DNA of 55,930 bases from contig JAJFFJ010000093.1 in assembly GCA_021776685.1 (NCBI GenBank), forward strand, positions 1-55,930. Reading direction: 5' to 3'. This DNA is from Alphaproteobacteria bacterium. Its GTDB lineage: Bacteria; Pseudomonadota; Alphaproteobacteria; Bin65. The notes below the pieces were generated by a model. That model was not told where the DNA came from. It did not search any database and was given only the letters and a program-made list of their open reading frames with translations. The translations under genes and the position numbers were made by a program. Shown piece by piece: positions 34,435 to 43,471 of this stretch (position 1 is the stretch's first letter; the number at the start of each line of letters is the position of its first letter).

Positions 34435-35512
34435 TCCGGAAGATCATCGCTGGATGCAGGTGGCCCTGGCGCTGGCCCGGCGCGGCCTTGGCGCTGTCGC
34501 CCCCAATCCCGCGGTTGGTTGTGTTCTCGTGAAAGACGCAACGGTGGTCGGGCGCGGCTGGACCCAGCCGGGCGGACGGCCCCATGCGGAAACGGAAGCG
34601 TTGGCCCGCGCCGGCGCGGCCGCGGAGGGCGCCACAGCCTATGTCTCGCTTGAACCCTGCAGTCATCACGGCAAGACGCCGCCCTGCGCCCAGGCGCTGA
34701 TCGACGCCGGCGTCACCCGTGCTGTCGTGGCATGCCGCGACCCGGATACTCGGGTGAGTGGCCGCGGTATCGCCGCACTGACGGAAGCGGGCATCGACGT
34801 GACCGCCGAGGTATGCGCGGAGGAAGCGCGGCAACTGAATGCCGGCTTCATGCGCGTCAAGGAAGGCGGCCGGCCTCTGGTGACCCTGAAGGTCGCGACA
34901 ACCCTGGACGGCCAGATCGCTACGGCAACCGGGCAGAGCAAATGGATTACCGGCGACGCGGCCCGCGCCCAGGTCCACCGTCTGCGGGCGGCCCATGACG
35001 CGGTGCTGACCGGCAGCGGCACCGTGCGCGCCGATGATCCGGAACTGACGGTGCGCCTGCCAGGCCTGCCGCAAATGCCGCCGGTGCGGGTGGTGCTGGC
35101 GAGCGTCGCGGACCTGGATGCCGGGAGCCGCCTGCGCGTCACCGTTGCCGCCGGCCCGGTATGGCTGGTGGTGCCGGAAGGTCAAGGCAGGGAGATTGAC
35201 GGAATTACCGTTCTGGAAGTGCCGGCAGCGGATGGCCGTCCCGAGATTGGCGCTGCCCTGGACATCCTTGCAAGCCAGGGAGTCACACGGGTGCTGATCG
35301 AGGCAGGCGCCACCCTGGCGGCGAGCGCCCTGAGCGCCGGTGTGGTCGACCACATCTGGTGGTTCCGCGCCGCAAAAATGATCGGTGGTGACGGCCGGTC
35401 GGTGGCTGATGCGCTCGGCATCGCGTCCCTCGACCAGGCGCCGGGCTTCCTGCGCCAGGATGTCCGGCCTGTAGGTGAGGATATCCTCGAAATCTACGGG
35501 AAAGCGGCGTAG
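34412..35512 (+). CDS. ribD: Bifunctional riboflavin deaminase/reductase RibD
   Basis: A 366-residue bifunctional enzyme. The deaminase half shows [19 protein letters not shown] (zinc His and catalytic Glu) and [15 protein letters not shown] (zinc cysteines). The reductase half begins near [27 protein letters not shown]. It converts the GTP cyclohydrolase II product to the ribitylamino-pyrimidine. The GTG at 34412 retains the usual DHRWM element before MQVALAL and overlaps nrdR; the ATG at 34454-34456 gives a shorter alternative. ribE follows 8 bp later. Confidence 0.94.
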   Translation: MTKPPPNNPEDHRWMQVALALARRGLGAVAPNPAVGCVLVKDATVVGRGWTQPGGRPHAETEALARAGAAAEGATAYVSLEPCSHHGKTPPCAQALIDAGVTRAVVACRDPDTRVSGRGIAALTEAGIDVTAEVCAEEARQLNAGFMRVKEGGRPLVTLKVATTLDGQIATATGQSKWITGDAARAQVHRLRAAHDAVLTGSGTVRADDPELTVRLPGLPQMPPVRVVLASVADLDAGSRLRVTVAAGPVWLVVPEGQGREIDGITVLEVPAADGRPEIGAALDILASQGVTRVLIEAGATLAASALSAGVVDHIWWFRAAKMIGGDGRSVADALGIASLDQAPGFLRQDVRPVGEDILEIYGKAA

Positions 35513-35520
35513 ACAGGGGC

Positions 35521-36120
35521 ATGTTTACAGGAATCGTGACAGACGTTGGCCGGGTGGCGACTGTGAGGCCGGGAACCGACACGGCCGACACTGGCTTTCG
35601 GATTGAGACTGCCTTCGACATGGCGGCAGCGGAACTGGGCGCGTCCATCGCCTGCTCCGGCCCGTGCCTGACGGTCGTGGACAAAGGTGACGGCTGGTTC
35701 GATGTAGAGGCGTCCCAGGAGACGCTGGATTGCACAACCCTGGGCGCATGGCGCGAGGGCACGGCCATTAATCTGGAGCGGGCCCTGGCGGCCGGGCAGG
35801 AACTGGGCGGCCACATGGTCACCGGCCACGTGGATGCGGTGATCGATGTGCTGAGCCGCGTAGAGGAAGGCGGCAGCATCCGCTTCGCCTTCTCTTTGCC
35901 TGCGGACCTTGCCGGATTTGTTGCTTCCAAGGGCTCCGTGGCGCTTGATGGCGTCTCGCTGACAGTCAACGGCGTCGGGGCAGACCGCTTCGATGTTAAC
36001 ATCATTGGCCATACCCAGGACGAAACTACGCTGGGCGGCCTTAACCCCGGTGACAAGGTGAATCTGGAAGTGGACCTCATCGCGCGCTACGTTCTGCGTA
36101 TGCTTGAAACACGGAGCTAA
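35521..36120 (+). CDS. ribE: Riboflavin synthase alpha subunit
   Basis: A 199-residue protein beginning MFTGIVTDVG, with two lumazine-binding halves: SIACSGPCLTVVD near residue 42 and SVALDGVSLTVNGV near 138, plus GGHMVTGHVDAV between. It dismutates two 6,7-dimethyl-8-ribityllumazine molecules to riboflavin. It sits between ribD and the ribB fusion gene, with 8 and 3 bp gaps, clearly one operon. No FMN riboswitch is seen before the rib genes. Confidence 0.95.
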   Translation: MFTGIVTDVGRVATVRPGTDTADTGFRIETAFDMAAAELGASIACSGPCLTVVDKGDGWFDVEASQETLDCTTLGAWREGTAINLERALAAGQELGGHMVTGHVDAVIDVLSRVEEGGSIRFAFSLPADLAGFVASKGSVALDGVSLTVNGVGADRFDVNIIGHTQDETTLGGLNPGDKVNLEVDLIARYVLRMLETRS

Positions 36121-36123
36121 GCC

Positions 36124-37335
36124 GTGGCTGAAATCAAACAATTTTCGACCGTGACCCCGTCCTCCGACGAACGCCGTGAGGATGACCTTGCCTATCTCTC
36201 ATCCATCGACGAAATCGTCGAGGAGGCGCGCAATGGGCGGATGTTCATCCTGGTGGACGACGAAGACCGGGAGAACGAGGGCGACCTGGTGATCCCCGGT
36301 CAGATGGCGACGCCGGACGTGATCAACTTCATGGCCACCCATGGCCGTGGGCTGATCTGTCTGTCGATGACCCGACAGCGGACCGAGGATCTGGGTCTTG
36401 AGCTGATGCGGCCGGTGAACCAGGACCGGCACAGCACTGCCTTCACGGTCTCGATCGAGGCGCGGGAGGGTGTGACCACGGGGATTTCCGCCGCGGACCG
36501 GGCCCACACCATTGCCGTGGCCATTGATCCGGAAAAGGGCCAGCCGGACATCGTCTCGCCGGGCCATGTGTTCCCGCTGATGGCGCGGGAAGGCGGCGTG
36601 CTGGTGCGCGCCGGTCATACGGAGGCGGCGGTGGATATCGCGCGCCTTGCCGGGCTCAATCCGTCTGGGGTGATCTGCGAAATTCTCAAGGACGACGGCG
36701 GCATGGCGCGGCTGCCGGATCTGATCCCCTTCGCCCAGCACCACAATCTCAAGATCGCGAGCATCGCCGACTTGATCGCCTATCGCCGGCGCAACGACCG
36801 TATTGTCGAGCGTATCGGCGTGGCCGAGTTTGACAGCCGTTTCGGCGGTGAGTTCAAGACCTATGTCTACGTGAACCGCGCCGCCTATGCCGAGCATCTG
36901 GCGCTGGTGAAGGGTGATATCCGGCCGGACAAGCCGGTGCTGGTGCGCATGCACCGCCTGAACGTCTTCCGCGATCTGATGGGGGACAAGAAAGACGATC
37001 ATGTGGGCGAGTTGCAGCGCAGCCTGGAGATCATCGGTGAGGAAGGCCGCGGGGTGATCGTGCTGATCCGGGAACCCTGGGCCAAGTCGCTGTCTGACGA
37101 CGTTCATGAACGCGCAGACCGGGAGGCCACACCACCATTGCCGTCTGAAGAAACCGATCATTCGCCGGCGCTGCGCGACTATGGCGTTGGCGCGCAGATT
37201 CTGCTCGACCTGGGCGTCCGCGACATGGAGCTGCTGACCAACAGCAACCGCACGATCGTCGGCATCGAAGGCTATGGCCTGCGGCTGGTAGGCCGCCGTC
37301 CGATAAATGTGGAAACACCCGGGGAGAAGTCATGA
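36124..37335 (+). CDS. ribB: DHBP synthase fused to a degenerate GTP cyclohydrolase II domain (RibBX type)
   Basis: A 403-residue protein starting at GTG 36124. The N-terminal domain has the DHBP synthase site [11 protein letters not shown] and the conserved [14 protein letters not shown], so it makes 3,4-dihydroxy-2-butanone-4-phosphate from ribulose-5-phosphate. The C-terminal part keeps the RibA fold (ending [15 protein letters not shown]) but lacks the three zinc cysteines; the expected region reads [17 protein letters not shown]. It cannot be a normal cyclohydrolase, so a separate RibA must exist elsewhere. Such hybrids are known in alphaproteobacteria. The TGA overlaps the ribH start. 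Confidence 0.93.
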   Translation: MAEIKQFSTVTPSSDERREDDLAYLSSIDEIVEEARNGRMFILVDDEDRENEGDLVIPGQMATPDVINFMATHGRGLICLSMTRQRTEDLGLELMRPVNQDRHSTAFTVSIEAREGVTTGISAADRAHTIAVAIDPEKGQPDIVSPGHVFPLMAREGGVLVRAGHTEAAVDIARLAGLNPSGVICEILKDDGGMARLPDLIPFAQHHNLKIASIADLIAYRRRNDRIVERIGVAEFDSRFGGEFKTYVYVNRAAYAEHLALVKGDIRPDKPVLVRMHRLNVFRDLMGDKKDDHVGELQRSLEIIGEEGRGVIVLIREPWAKSLSDDVHERADREATPPLPSEETDHSPALRDYGVGAQILLDLGVRDMELLTNSNRTIVGIEGYGLRLVGRRPINVETPGEKS

Positions 37336-37766
37336 GCGACCGCAAACCGCATATCCTGATCGTTCAGGCGCGGTTCTATGACGACATCGCCAACATGCTG
37401 GTGGAAGGGGCGGTGACGACCCTGGAGGCCGCGGGCGCAACCTGGGAAGAGATCGAGGTTCCGGGCGCTTTCGAGATCCCGGCGACGATCAACTGGGCGC
37501 TGGCCAACTATGATGGCTTTATCGCGCTTGGCTGCGTGATCCGCGGCGAGACCAGCCACTATGATTATGTTTGCGGTGAGAGCGCCCGGGGCCTGCAGGA
37601 GCTGGCCCTGCACAAGCAGGCGCCGATCGGCTATGGCATTCTGACCACGGAGAACCGCGAACAGGCGGTTGTGCGCGCCGACCCCAAGCAGAAGAACAAA
37701 GGTAAGGACGCCGCAGAGGCGTGCCTGAGGATGGTCGAGATCAAGCGCCGCTTTACGGGTTCGTGA
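37332..37766 (+). CDS. ribH: 6,7-dimethyl-8-ribityllumazine synthase
   Basis: A 144-residue protein with the lumazine synthase signatures ARFYDDIANMLVEGA, VPGAFEIP and GCVIRGETSHYDYVCGES (active-site His), and RADPKQKNKGKDAAEACLRM at the end. It condenses the RibD product with dihydroxybutanone phosphate and assembles into pentamers or larger shells. It starts in an ATGA overlap with the ribB fusion and ends 6 bp before nusB. Confidence 0.95.
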   Translation: MSDRKPHILIVQARFYDDIANMLVEGAVTTLEAAGATWEEIEVPGAFEIPATINWALANYDGFIALGCVIRGETSHYDYVCGESARGLQELALHKQAPIGYGILTTENREQAVVRADPKQKNKGKDAAEACLRMVEIKRRFTGS

Positions 37767-37772
37767 GCGCCT

Positions 37773-38324
37773 ATGGCCGGCCAGTCCCCATCGTCATCGT
37801 CGCCGTCACCATCAACGTCTTCGAACCGCCGGAAGAAAAATGCGCCCCGCCGCAGCGCTGCGCGCGTGGCCGCTGTGCAGGCGCTGTACCAACTGGCGGT
37901 AACTGAAGGCGCCACCGCGGAGGGCGTGCTTGACGAGTTTGTGCGCTATCGCCTGGAAAGCGGCGGCCGGGCGGCCGACGAAACGGTGCCTGGCGGTACG
38001 GATCGGACGCTTTTCCTGGCCATCGTCCGGGGCGTAACGGCGCGCCGCAATGATATCGACGACGTGCTGCGCGGGGCCATGACGGACAAATGGACCGTGG
38101 AGCGGCTCGATCCGGTGCTGCGTTCCATCCTGCGGGCCGGCGCCTTTGAACTGGTCGAGCGTGAAGACATTCCGTCGAAAGTGTCGATCAGTGAATATGT
38201 GGATGTGGCCCATGCTTTCTTTCAGGACCGCGAGCCCGGCTTCGTCAACGGTATCCTCGATCGCATCGCCCGCACAATGAAAGACGGCTCGGCGGCCGCC
38301 GATGCCGCCGCACCGGAGCAATGA
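37773..38324 (+). CDS. nusB: Transcription antitermination factor NusB
   Basis: A 183-residue protein. The NusB helical core starts near residue 30 (AARVAAVQALYQL) and includes LDPVLRSILRAGAFEL and PSKVSISEYVDVAHAFFQ, ending GFVNGILDRIAR. It binds boxA RNA with S10 in rRNA antitermination. The first 27 residues form an unusual Ser/Pro tract encoded by simple TCR/CCR codons, so a later start is possible, though no better ribosome site is seen. The gene is overlapped by thiL (ATGA). Confidence 0.93.
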   Translation: MAGQSPSSSSPSPSTSSNRRKKNAPRRSAARVAAVQALYQLAVTEGATAEGVLDEFVRYRLESGGRAADETVPGGTDRTLFLAIVRGVTARRNDIDDVLRGAMTDKWTVERLDPVLRSILRAGAFELVEREDIPSKVSISEYVDVAHAFFQDREPGFVNGILDRIARTMKDGSAAADAAAPEQ

Positions 38325-39358
38325 CCAAGCCAGGCGGCGCTTCTGCTGGTGAAGGCCCCGGTACCGGTGCCGGTGAATTTGCCCTGATCGACAGTTATTT
38401 TCGGCCTCTTGCCGCGGGCGCTTCCGAAGCACTTGGCCTGCGGGATGACGCGGCCGTTTTCCAGCCCTCGCCCGGGCAGGACCTCGTGATGACCCAGGAT
38501 ACCCTGGTGGCGGGCGTGCATTTTCTCCCCGACGACCCACCCGGCCGGGTGGCGCAAAAGGCGCTGCGGGTAAATCTGTCCGATCTCGCGGCCATGGGTT
38601 CTGAGCCGCTTGGCTACCTGCTGTCGCTGTCGCTCGCCGATGACACGGACGAGGCGTGGATTGCGGCGGCTGCAGCCGGGCTGGCGGCGGATCAGGCGGA
38701 ATTCGGCATTCACCTGTGGGGGGGCGATACGGTGTCCACCCCCGGACCGCTGACGCTCGCGGTGACCGCAATTGGCCAGACACCAGCCGGGGCGGCGCTG
38801 CAGCGCAGTGGCGCCCAGCCAGGCGACCTGGTGCTGGTGAGCGGTATGATCGGCGACGCGGGCCTGGGCCTGCGAACGCTGAAGGCCGGTAATGGCAGTG
38901 GTGATGGTCATGCCGTTGGCAGTGGCGGTGACGAGGTACCGGGCCGGGACTATCTGGTGGAGCGATACCAGCTGCCCAGCCCGCGGTTGTCACTGGGCCT
39001 GGCGCTCCGCGGACTGGCGACCGCCGTCATCGACGTTTCGGACGGCCTTGTGGCGGACCTGGGGCATATCTGTTCGGCATCCGCGGTTGGGGCGCAGATC
39101 GGGCTCGGGCAAATTCCCGTATCACCGGCGGCGGCGCAGTCAGATCTGGCCATGGTTGATCTGATCACGGCCGGCGATGACTACGAACTGCTGTTCACCT
39201 TGCCGGCTGGGTCAGCCGATGCGCTCAAGGCGCGGCTGGGGCCGGACGACCCGCCGGTACAGCTCATCGGTGAGGTGGTCGCGGGCGATGGCGTCACGGT
39301 TCTGGATGCGGACGGCTCACAGGTAGATTTGCCCAATCCGGGATGGCAGCATCGCTGA
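38321..39358 (+). CDS. thiL: Thiamine-monophosphate kinase
   Basis: A 345-residue kinase of the PurM/ThiL fold: LRDDAAVFQPSPGQDLVMTQDTLVAGVHF near residue 45, KALRVNLSDLAAMGSEPLGYLLSL, and VSDGLVADL. It phosphorylates thiamine monophosphate to thiamine diphosphate with ATP. A glycine/serine/aspartate-rich segment of about 18 residues (around 191-208, NGSGDGHAVGSGGDE) looks like a low-complexity insertion in a surface loop. It starts in an ATGA overlap with nusB, closing the nrdR-rib-nusB-thiL cluster. It converges with the 2OG oxygenase gene 12 bp downstream. Confidence 0.93.
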   Translation: MTKPGGASAGEGPGTGAGEFALIDSYFRPLAAGASEALGLRDDAAVFQPSPGQDLVMTQDTLVAGVHFLPDDPPGRVAQKALRVNLSDLAAMGSEPLGYLLSLSLADDTDEAWIAAAAAGLAADQAEFGIHLWGGDTVSTPGPLTLAVTAIGQTPAGAALQRSGAQPGDLVLVSGMIGDAGLGLRTLKAGNGSGDGHAVGSGGDEVPGRDYLVERYQLPSPRLSLGLALRGLATAVIDVSDGLVADLGHICSASAVGAQIGLGQIPVSPAAAQSDLAMVDLITAGDDYELLFTLPAGSADALKARLGPDDPPVQLIGEVVAGDGVTVLDADGSQVDLPNPGWQHR

Positions 39359-39370
39359 CTCTGCTGACGC

Positions 39371-40093
39371 TTAGGCTGCGTCGTGAAAGATGATGCCCAG
39401 GGTGTGCCGATGGCCCCGGCGCACCCGGCTGACCCCGTGGCGCATTTTGGCGCGATAGACGCCGCGCCGGCCTTCCACCGGACGCTCGTTCACCGGAAAG
39501 ATCACGCCGTGGCCGCGCTCGAGCGGCACCACCTCCACCCGTGACTGCATGCGCGGGCGTTGCTCGGTCAGCGTAAACTCACCGCCGTCGAAATCCAGCC
39601 CGGGCGCGTCCAGCAGGATTGCCAGCTGCAGCGGGAAGTGAATGTCGCCATAGAGATCCTGATGCAGGTGGTTGAAGTCGCCTTCGCCGTAACGCAGCAC
39701 CAGGGGCGTCGGCCGTTGCTGGCCGCCGGCGTGGCAGTCCTTGAGGAAGCCGGCGTGGCTTTTCGGGAAGCGCCGGTCATTGCCGAGCGCCGCCATCCAG
39801 CGGTTGGCGATGGCGGCGAGGTGCGGGTAGACGGCGGTGCGCAGCGCGGCCACCAATGGCGGCAGGGGATAGGTGAAATACTGATACTCGCCCTGGCCAT
39901 AGCCGTGGTGATGCATCACCACGCGACTGCGGAAGAGGGAGGCGTCATCGTAGGCGGCAGTCAGCGCCCGGCAGTCTGCGGCGCTCAACAGTTTGCCGGT
40001 GAGGGCAAAGCCCTGATTGCCGATCTGGGTTTCTACTCCCCCCCAGTCGAGCGCCTTGAGGCGGGTGAGGGCGGCGTCATTCTGCGTTGTCAT
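39371..40093 (-). CDS. 2-oxoglutarate/Fe(II)-dependent oxygenase
   Basis: A 240-residue protein with a double-stranded beta-helix iron site: H-x-D in NHLHQDLYGD, the distal His in KMRHGVSRV and the 2-oxoglutarate-binding Arg in RRGHRHTLGIIFHD. The strand order and a conserved FPLQLAILLDAPG segment are typical of prolyl-hydroxylase-like enzymes. It hydroxylates an unknown substrate, possibly a protein or small molecule. ATG 40093 fits the family start. It stands alone, convergent with thiL and divergent from the next small gene. Confidence 0.85.
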   Translation of the reverse strand: MTTQNDAALTRLKALDWGGVETQIGNQGFALTGKLLSAADCRALTAAYDDASLFRSRVVMHHHGYGQGEYQYFTYPLPPLVAALRTAVYPHLAAIANRWMAALGNDRRFPKSHAGFLKDCHAGGQQRPTPLVLRYGEGDFNHLHQDLYGDIHFPLQLAILLDAPGLDFDGGEFTLTEQRPRMQSRVEVVPLERGHGVIFPVNERPVEGRRGVYRAKMRHGVSRVRRGHRHTLGIIFHDAA

Positions 40094-40215
40094 GGTCGAG
40101 TTCTCTGAATTTCACATGCGGCGAAAGAAACTCTGCCATGGCGCGCGGCGGCTGACACTCCGCTTCCGGCGCTTTAAAGAAAAAGCACCTAACAAACATT
40201 CAGAGGGAGGCCGTC

Positions 40216-40527
40216 ATGGCCGTCGCATTATTCGTGGTTCGCGCCACCATCACACCGGAGCAGCAAGAGGCCTTCGGGCATTGGTATCACCACGAGCACA
40301 TGCCCATGCTGCTGCAATATAACGGCGCCGTCAGCGCCAAGCGCTACAAGAAGATCATGGGCGATGACAAATACCAGTATGTAGCGGTTTACGAGTTCGC
40401 CAACGAAGAGGTCTTCAACGACTTCATGAAGTCCGACCACCTGGTCAAACTGAAGAGCGAGTATGACGCCAATTTCGGCGACGCCTCCGAGCGGGAAGGC
40501 TTCGGCTACGTGCAGGTCTGGCCGTAG
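40216..40527 (+). CDS. Small dimeric alpha/beta-barrel protein (EthD/DUF4286-like)
   Basis: A 103-residue cytoplasmic protein. It opens with a strand (VALFVVRATITPEQQEAFGHWYHHEHMPML), which resembles EthD-type ferredoxin-like barrels where the first strand ends in W-Y-x2-EH. A second strand pair (YQYVAVYEFANEEVF) and a final GYVQVWP follow. Such proteins form dimers and include small monooxygenase-like or ligand-binding members. No catalytic assignment is possible. ATG 40216 follows GAGGGAGG. Confidence 0.72.
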   Translation: MAVALFVVRATITPEQQEAFGHWYHHEHMPMLLQYNGAVSAKRYKKIMGDDKYQYVAVYEFANEEVFNDFMKSDHLVKLKSEYDANFGDASEREGFGYVQVWP

Positions 40528-40579
40528 GTCGGTGAACGGTCAGCGCCATATTGCAAATCTGGGTTGAGGTTCTCTGAAT

Positions 40580-40603
40580 GTCGGCTAGGAGCACTTAGCC
40601 GAC
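40580..40603. repeat. Perfect 8-bp inverted repeat
   Basis: GTCGGCTA (40580-40587) and TAGCCGAC (40596-40603) with an 8-base loop, and a further TAGCCGAC at 40638-40645. It lies between convergent genes. It lacks a T-run, so it is an unconvincing terminator and may be an intergenic repeat. Confidence 0.6.
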
Positions 40604-40673
40604 CAGGGCCAGTGGAGATGACGACAGTCCTTAGAGATAGCCGACTGTAGGTTTGCGCGCATTCCAAGGCAGA

Positions 40674-41333
40674 TCATCTGCGCAAAATGGCCGTGTATCC
40701 GCCTTTCAGCTTCATCAGGATTTGGACCGTCTTGCGGTCGCGGTTGCGGAAGAACCAACCGTGATTGCCGTCGAATCTGGCGGCGAAAGACCCGGACCCG
40801 CTGCGCTTGCCGCGCCCCCGGCGATATCGGGTCGTCTTGCCTTTCCCGTGCGCGTGGAGATCGTAGTTGATACGGCCGCCTGTTGCCGTCCAGCTATAGG
40901 TGACCGTCGCTGCCTTCTTCATGGTCAGCTTGATTTCCATGCCCTGGCCGGGCTTGAGCGCGAAGGTGACCTCATCGGTCCAGGCGGACTTGTCCTTGGC
41001 TTGTGCTTCCTGCCTTAACTCGGTCTTCCCTGTCTGGGCCGCCGCTGAGCCGATCAGCAGGCCGCCAAGTCTGGCAAAGAAGCCTTGCCGCTCGGGACGC
41101 CGGGGCGGCGCCTCTGAATGCTCTTTCGCTTCCTTCTCAAGCTGTTTTTTGATCTCGCCCATATTTGTCAGGCCCAGCATGCGGCCAGCCCCGGTTGGAT
41201 CGATGGCATATTCGGCGGGGAGCACGACGGTCACGAGAATGACGGCTGCCGCCACAATCGAGATTAGGGTGGAGCGGATCAATTGAAACGTGGTGGGTAA
41301 ATCATGATCCGGCGGGGGCGCGGCGTTGTTCAT
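40674..41333 (-). CDS. Transmembrane anchor protein (partner of HupE/UreJ-type gene)
   Basis: A 219-residue protein with one N-terminal membrane helix (about 21-42), a charged linker (GEIKKQLEKEAKEHSEAPPRRPE), a second hydrophobic stretch (about 85-97) and a C-terminal beta-rich domain with KSAWTDEVTFALKPGQGMEIKLTMKKA and YSWTATGGRINYDLHAHG. The terminal half, probably periplasmic, has an Arg/Lys-rich loop. Its position 18 bp after a HupE/UreJ-like gene matches pairs known from other genomes. A role in metal handling is only inferred. Confidence 0.72.
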   Translation of the reverse strand: MNNAAPPPDHDLPTTFQLIRSTLISIVAAAVILVTVVLPAEYAIDPTGAGRMLGLTNMGEIKKQLEKEAKEHSEAPPRRPERQGFFARLGGLLIGSAAAQTGKTELRQEAQAKDKSAWTDEVTFALKPGQGMEIKLTMKKAATVTYSWTATGGRINYDLHAHGKGKTTRYRRGRGKRSGSGSFAARFDGNHGWFFRNRDRKTVQILMKLKGGYTAILRR

Positions 41334-41351
41334 ACGTCAACATCCTCTTTC

Positions 41352-42044
41352 TCAGGCAACAAAATAGCCGGTCATCTGCATGCCGACAAAAACGAATCCG
41401 GCGGTCATGATGATGACATTTGTGGAGTAGGCGTGGCGGGCGAAGCTGGCGGTACGACGCCACCATCCCATGGCGACAAGCAAGGCGCCCAGCGCCAGAA
41501 GCTGTCCGATTTCGACCCCGACGTTGAAGGCGATCAGGTTCGCCAGCAATCCTTCATCTGATATTTCGTAATCAATGAGTTTCGAGGCCAGCCCGAAGCC
41601 GTGGAAGAAGCCAAAGATAAGCGTCGCGGCCTTGGTGTTGGGCTGATAGCCGAACCAGCGCTGGTAGGCGCCGAGGTTGTCCAGCGCCTTGTAGACGATG
41701 GAGAAGCCAATGATCGCGTCGATGATGTAGGCATTCATGCCGAAATCGAGCAGCACGCCGGCGATCATGGTGGTCGAATGACCGATGGCGAACAGGCTGA
41801 CGTAGATGGCGATATCTTGCATCCGGTAGAGGAAGAAGATCACCGCGAACAGGAACAGGATGTGGTCGGCGCCGGTCACCATATGCTTCGCGCCGAGATA
41901 GAGAAACGGCACGATATGGACGCCGAAAATCTCCTGGATATATCCCTTGTCGCCAGGGGTTACCGCGTGCGCCCAGGCTTCTGTGGCTGCGGTTGCAAAC
42001 AGCATCACCGCGGCAAATCGGAGTAACGCATTCCGAAGGGCCAT
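41352..42044 (-). CDS. HupE/UreJ-type membrane protein
   Basis: A 230-residue protein with a cleavable or uncleaved N-terminal hydrophobic segment ending AWAHA, then about six further segments. The HupE/UreJ_2 hallmark GAKHMVTGADHILFLFAVIFF is at about 50-70, with FALGH-type and GFFHGFGLASKL histidine motifs in later helices. Proteins of this family are nickel or cobalt permeases or their homologues; no hydrogenase or urease genes are nearby, so the metal and role are open. The start at 42044 (MALRNALLR) is preceded by CAGGA. It forms an operon with the anchor protein gene downstream. Confidence 0.82.
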   Translation of the reverse strand: MALRNALLRFAAVMLFATAATEAWAHAVTPGDKGYIQEIFGVHIVPFLYLGAKHMVTGADHILFLFAVIFFLYRMQDIAIYVSLFAIGHSTTMIAGVLLDFGMNAYIIDAIIGFSIVYKALDNLGAYQRWFGYQPNTKAATLIFGFFHGFGLASKLIDYEISDEGLLANLIAFNVGVEIGQLLALGALLVAMGWWRRTASFARHAYSTNVIIMTAGFVFVGMQMTGYFVA

Positions 42045-42321
42045 GCATTTTTCCTGTTGCGCCGGTGAAGTGCCTTTGCCGCCCAATCTCATGTCGGTAA
42101 CGCGGCCAGAATAGATAAGGCGTAATTGTCGTTCTTATAGTCGCAAAACACGGTGGAGAAAATGCGGCGGCGAAAATCCTTCGCGATTGTGTTGACTGGC
42201 ACAATTCCGGCAGTCGGTCGTTCGGCCAAAATGCTCGGTCAACCGCTTGGTACGGAGGTCGAAACCCTGGCCATATCGACCTCCATTGTTGGCCTAATCG
42301 CTTGCCCTTTGGCTCCAGATC

Positions 42322-43173
42322 TTACCCTTCAAGCGCCTTTGGCGCTGGCAGCAGGTCGTCATATTCCGGCGTGCGTTTTTCCTGAATGGCCTGGATGGAG
42401 TTCACAAGCTCGCCCTCCTGCAGCATGCCGCTTTGCCAGGCAGCAATCCATTTCAGGGTGGCGTCGGTCTGCTGGTGGATATGGTGGTTGAGGACCTCCT
42501 TGGTGCCCCAGACGGTCAGCGGCGATTTTTCGGCGATTGACCTGGCCACTTCCATAACGCCCGCCATCATCGCTGAAGGGTCGTCGAAGACCCGGGTGAC
42601 GAAGCCGGAGGCACGGGCTTCTTCTGCCTGCCAGGCGCGGCCGGTATATGCCAGCTCGCGCAGCAGGCCGTCCGGGATCAGGTGGTTGATGCGCGGGTAG
42701 GTGCCCACATCGGCGACCATGCCCACGTTGGCCTCCTGAATGCAGAAGTAGGCATCCGCGGTGCAGTAGCGCAGGTCGCAGGCGGTGACAAAGTCGATGC
42801 CGCCGCCCAGGCAGGCGCCGTTGATGGCGGCGATCACGGGAAACCGGGCCTTGGTCAGAGCTGTGAATGTGTCCTGCAGCATCTGGACCAGCTGGTAGAT
42901 ATAGGCGCGTTTCCGGCCGGGCTCTGGGTCCTCGCCGGGAAAGAGACCACCGCCCAGCAGGGCGAGATCGATCCCCGATGTGAAATGCTTGCCTGTGGAA
43001 GATATGACCAGCACGCGGGTGTCGCCGGCGGCATCGAGATGCCGGACAGCCGCAGGCAGTTCCGACCAGAATTCTGCGACCATGGCGTTGCGCACATCGT
43101 CCCGCGTCAGGCGCAGGTGGGCGATGGGGCCGTCTTTCTCGATCTCGAAACAGGTGTATTCAGGCGCGGTCAT
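42322..43173 (-). CDS. Crotonase-family enzyme, delta3,5-delta2,4-dienoyl-CoA isomerase-like
   Basis: A 283-residue enzyme. The oxyanion-hole segments are KHFTSGIDLALLG and INGACLGGGIDFVTACDLRYC. The acidic residues that mark dienoyl-CoA isomerase (ECH1) are all present in order: Asp in ACDLRYC, Glu in CIQEANVG and Asp in MVADVG. It would shift double bonds during degradation of unsaturated fatty acids with odd-position bonds. A plain enoyl-CoA hydratase is the alternative. ATG 43173 follows GGAG; the upstream extension lacks homology. Divergent from hppA. Confidence 0.85.
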   Translation of the reverse strand: MTAPEYTCFEIEKDGPIAHLRLTRDDVRNAMVAEFWSELPAAVRHLDAAGDTRVLVISSTGKHFTSGIDLALLGGGLFPGEDPEPGRKRAYIYQLVQMLQDTFTALTKARFPVIAAINGACLGGGIDFVTACDLRYCTADAYFCIQEANVGMVADVGTYPRINHLIPDGLLRELAYTGRAWQAEEARASGFVTRVFDDPSAMMAGVMEVARSIAEKSPLTVWGTKEVLNHHIHQQTDATLKWIAAWQSGMLQEGELVNSIQAIQEKRTPEYDDLLPAPKALEG

Positions 43174-43471
43174 TGGGGGGTCTCCCGGATGGGGCTGCAA
43201 TTCGAAATGTTGGCGATCAAAGACATGCTCAAAGACATGGTGGCGGCCCGCCAAGTCACACGAATCCCGCGTTCCGCGGCAATTTGACGTTTATGGTGCG
43301 TTGCGATGGGGTGGGCGGTTCCGTATCTTTCCGCCACTTTTCCAACGCCCACGGGGAAACCCAATCGGGACACGGGGCCTGCTGTAGGTCCTACTGTGGC
43401 GTAGCCGGCGCGGCAATTGACCTGAGGCGTGGCCGGACAAACAAGAACACCACCTCAAGGGGAAATCACCA

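Noticed and set aside
33940-36123. FMN riboswitch in the riboflavin operon
   Set aside because: The genes are tightly packed behind nrdR with gaps of 3-18 bp, leaving no room for the aptamer.
42045-42321. Possible gene between the HupE-like and crotonase genes
   Set aside because: 277 bp with no start plus ribosome site leading to a protein-like frame; nothing recognisable seen.
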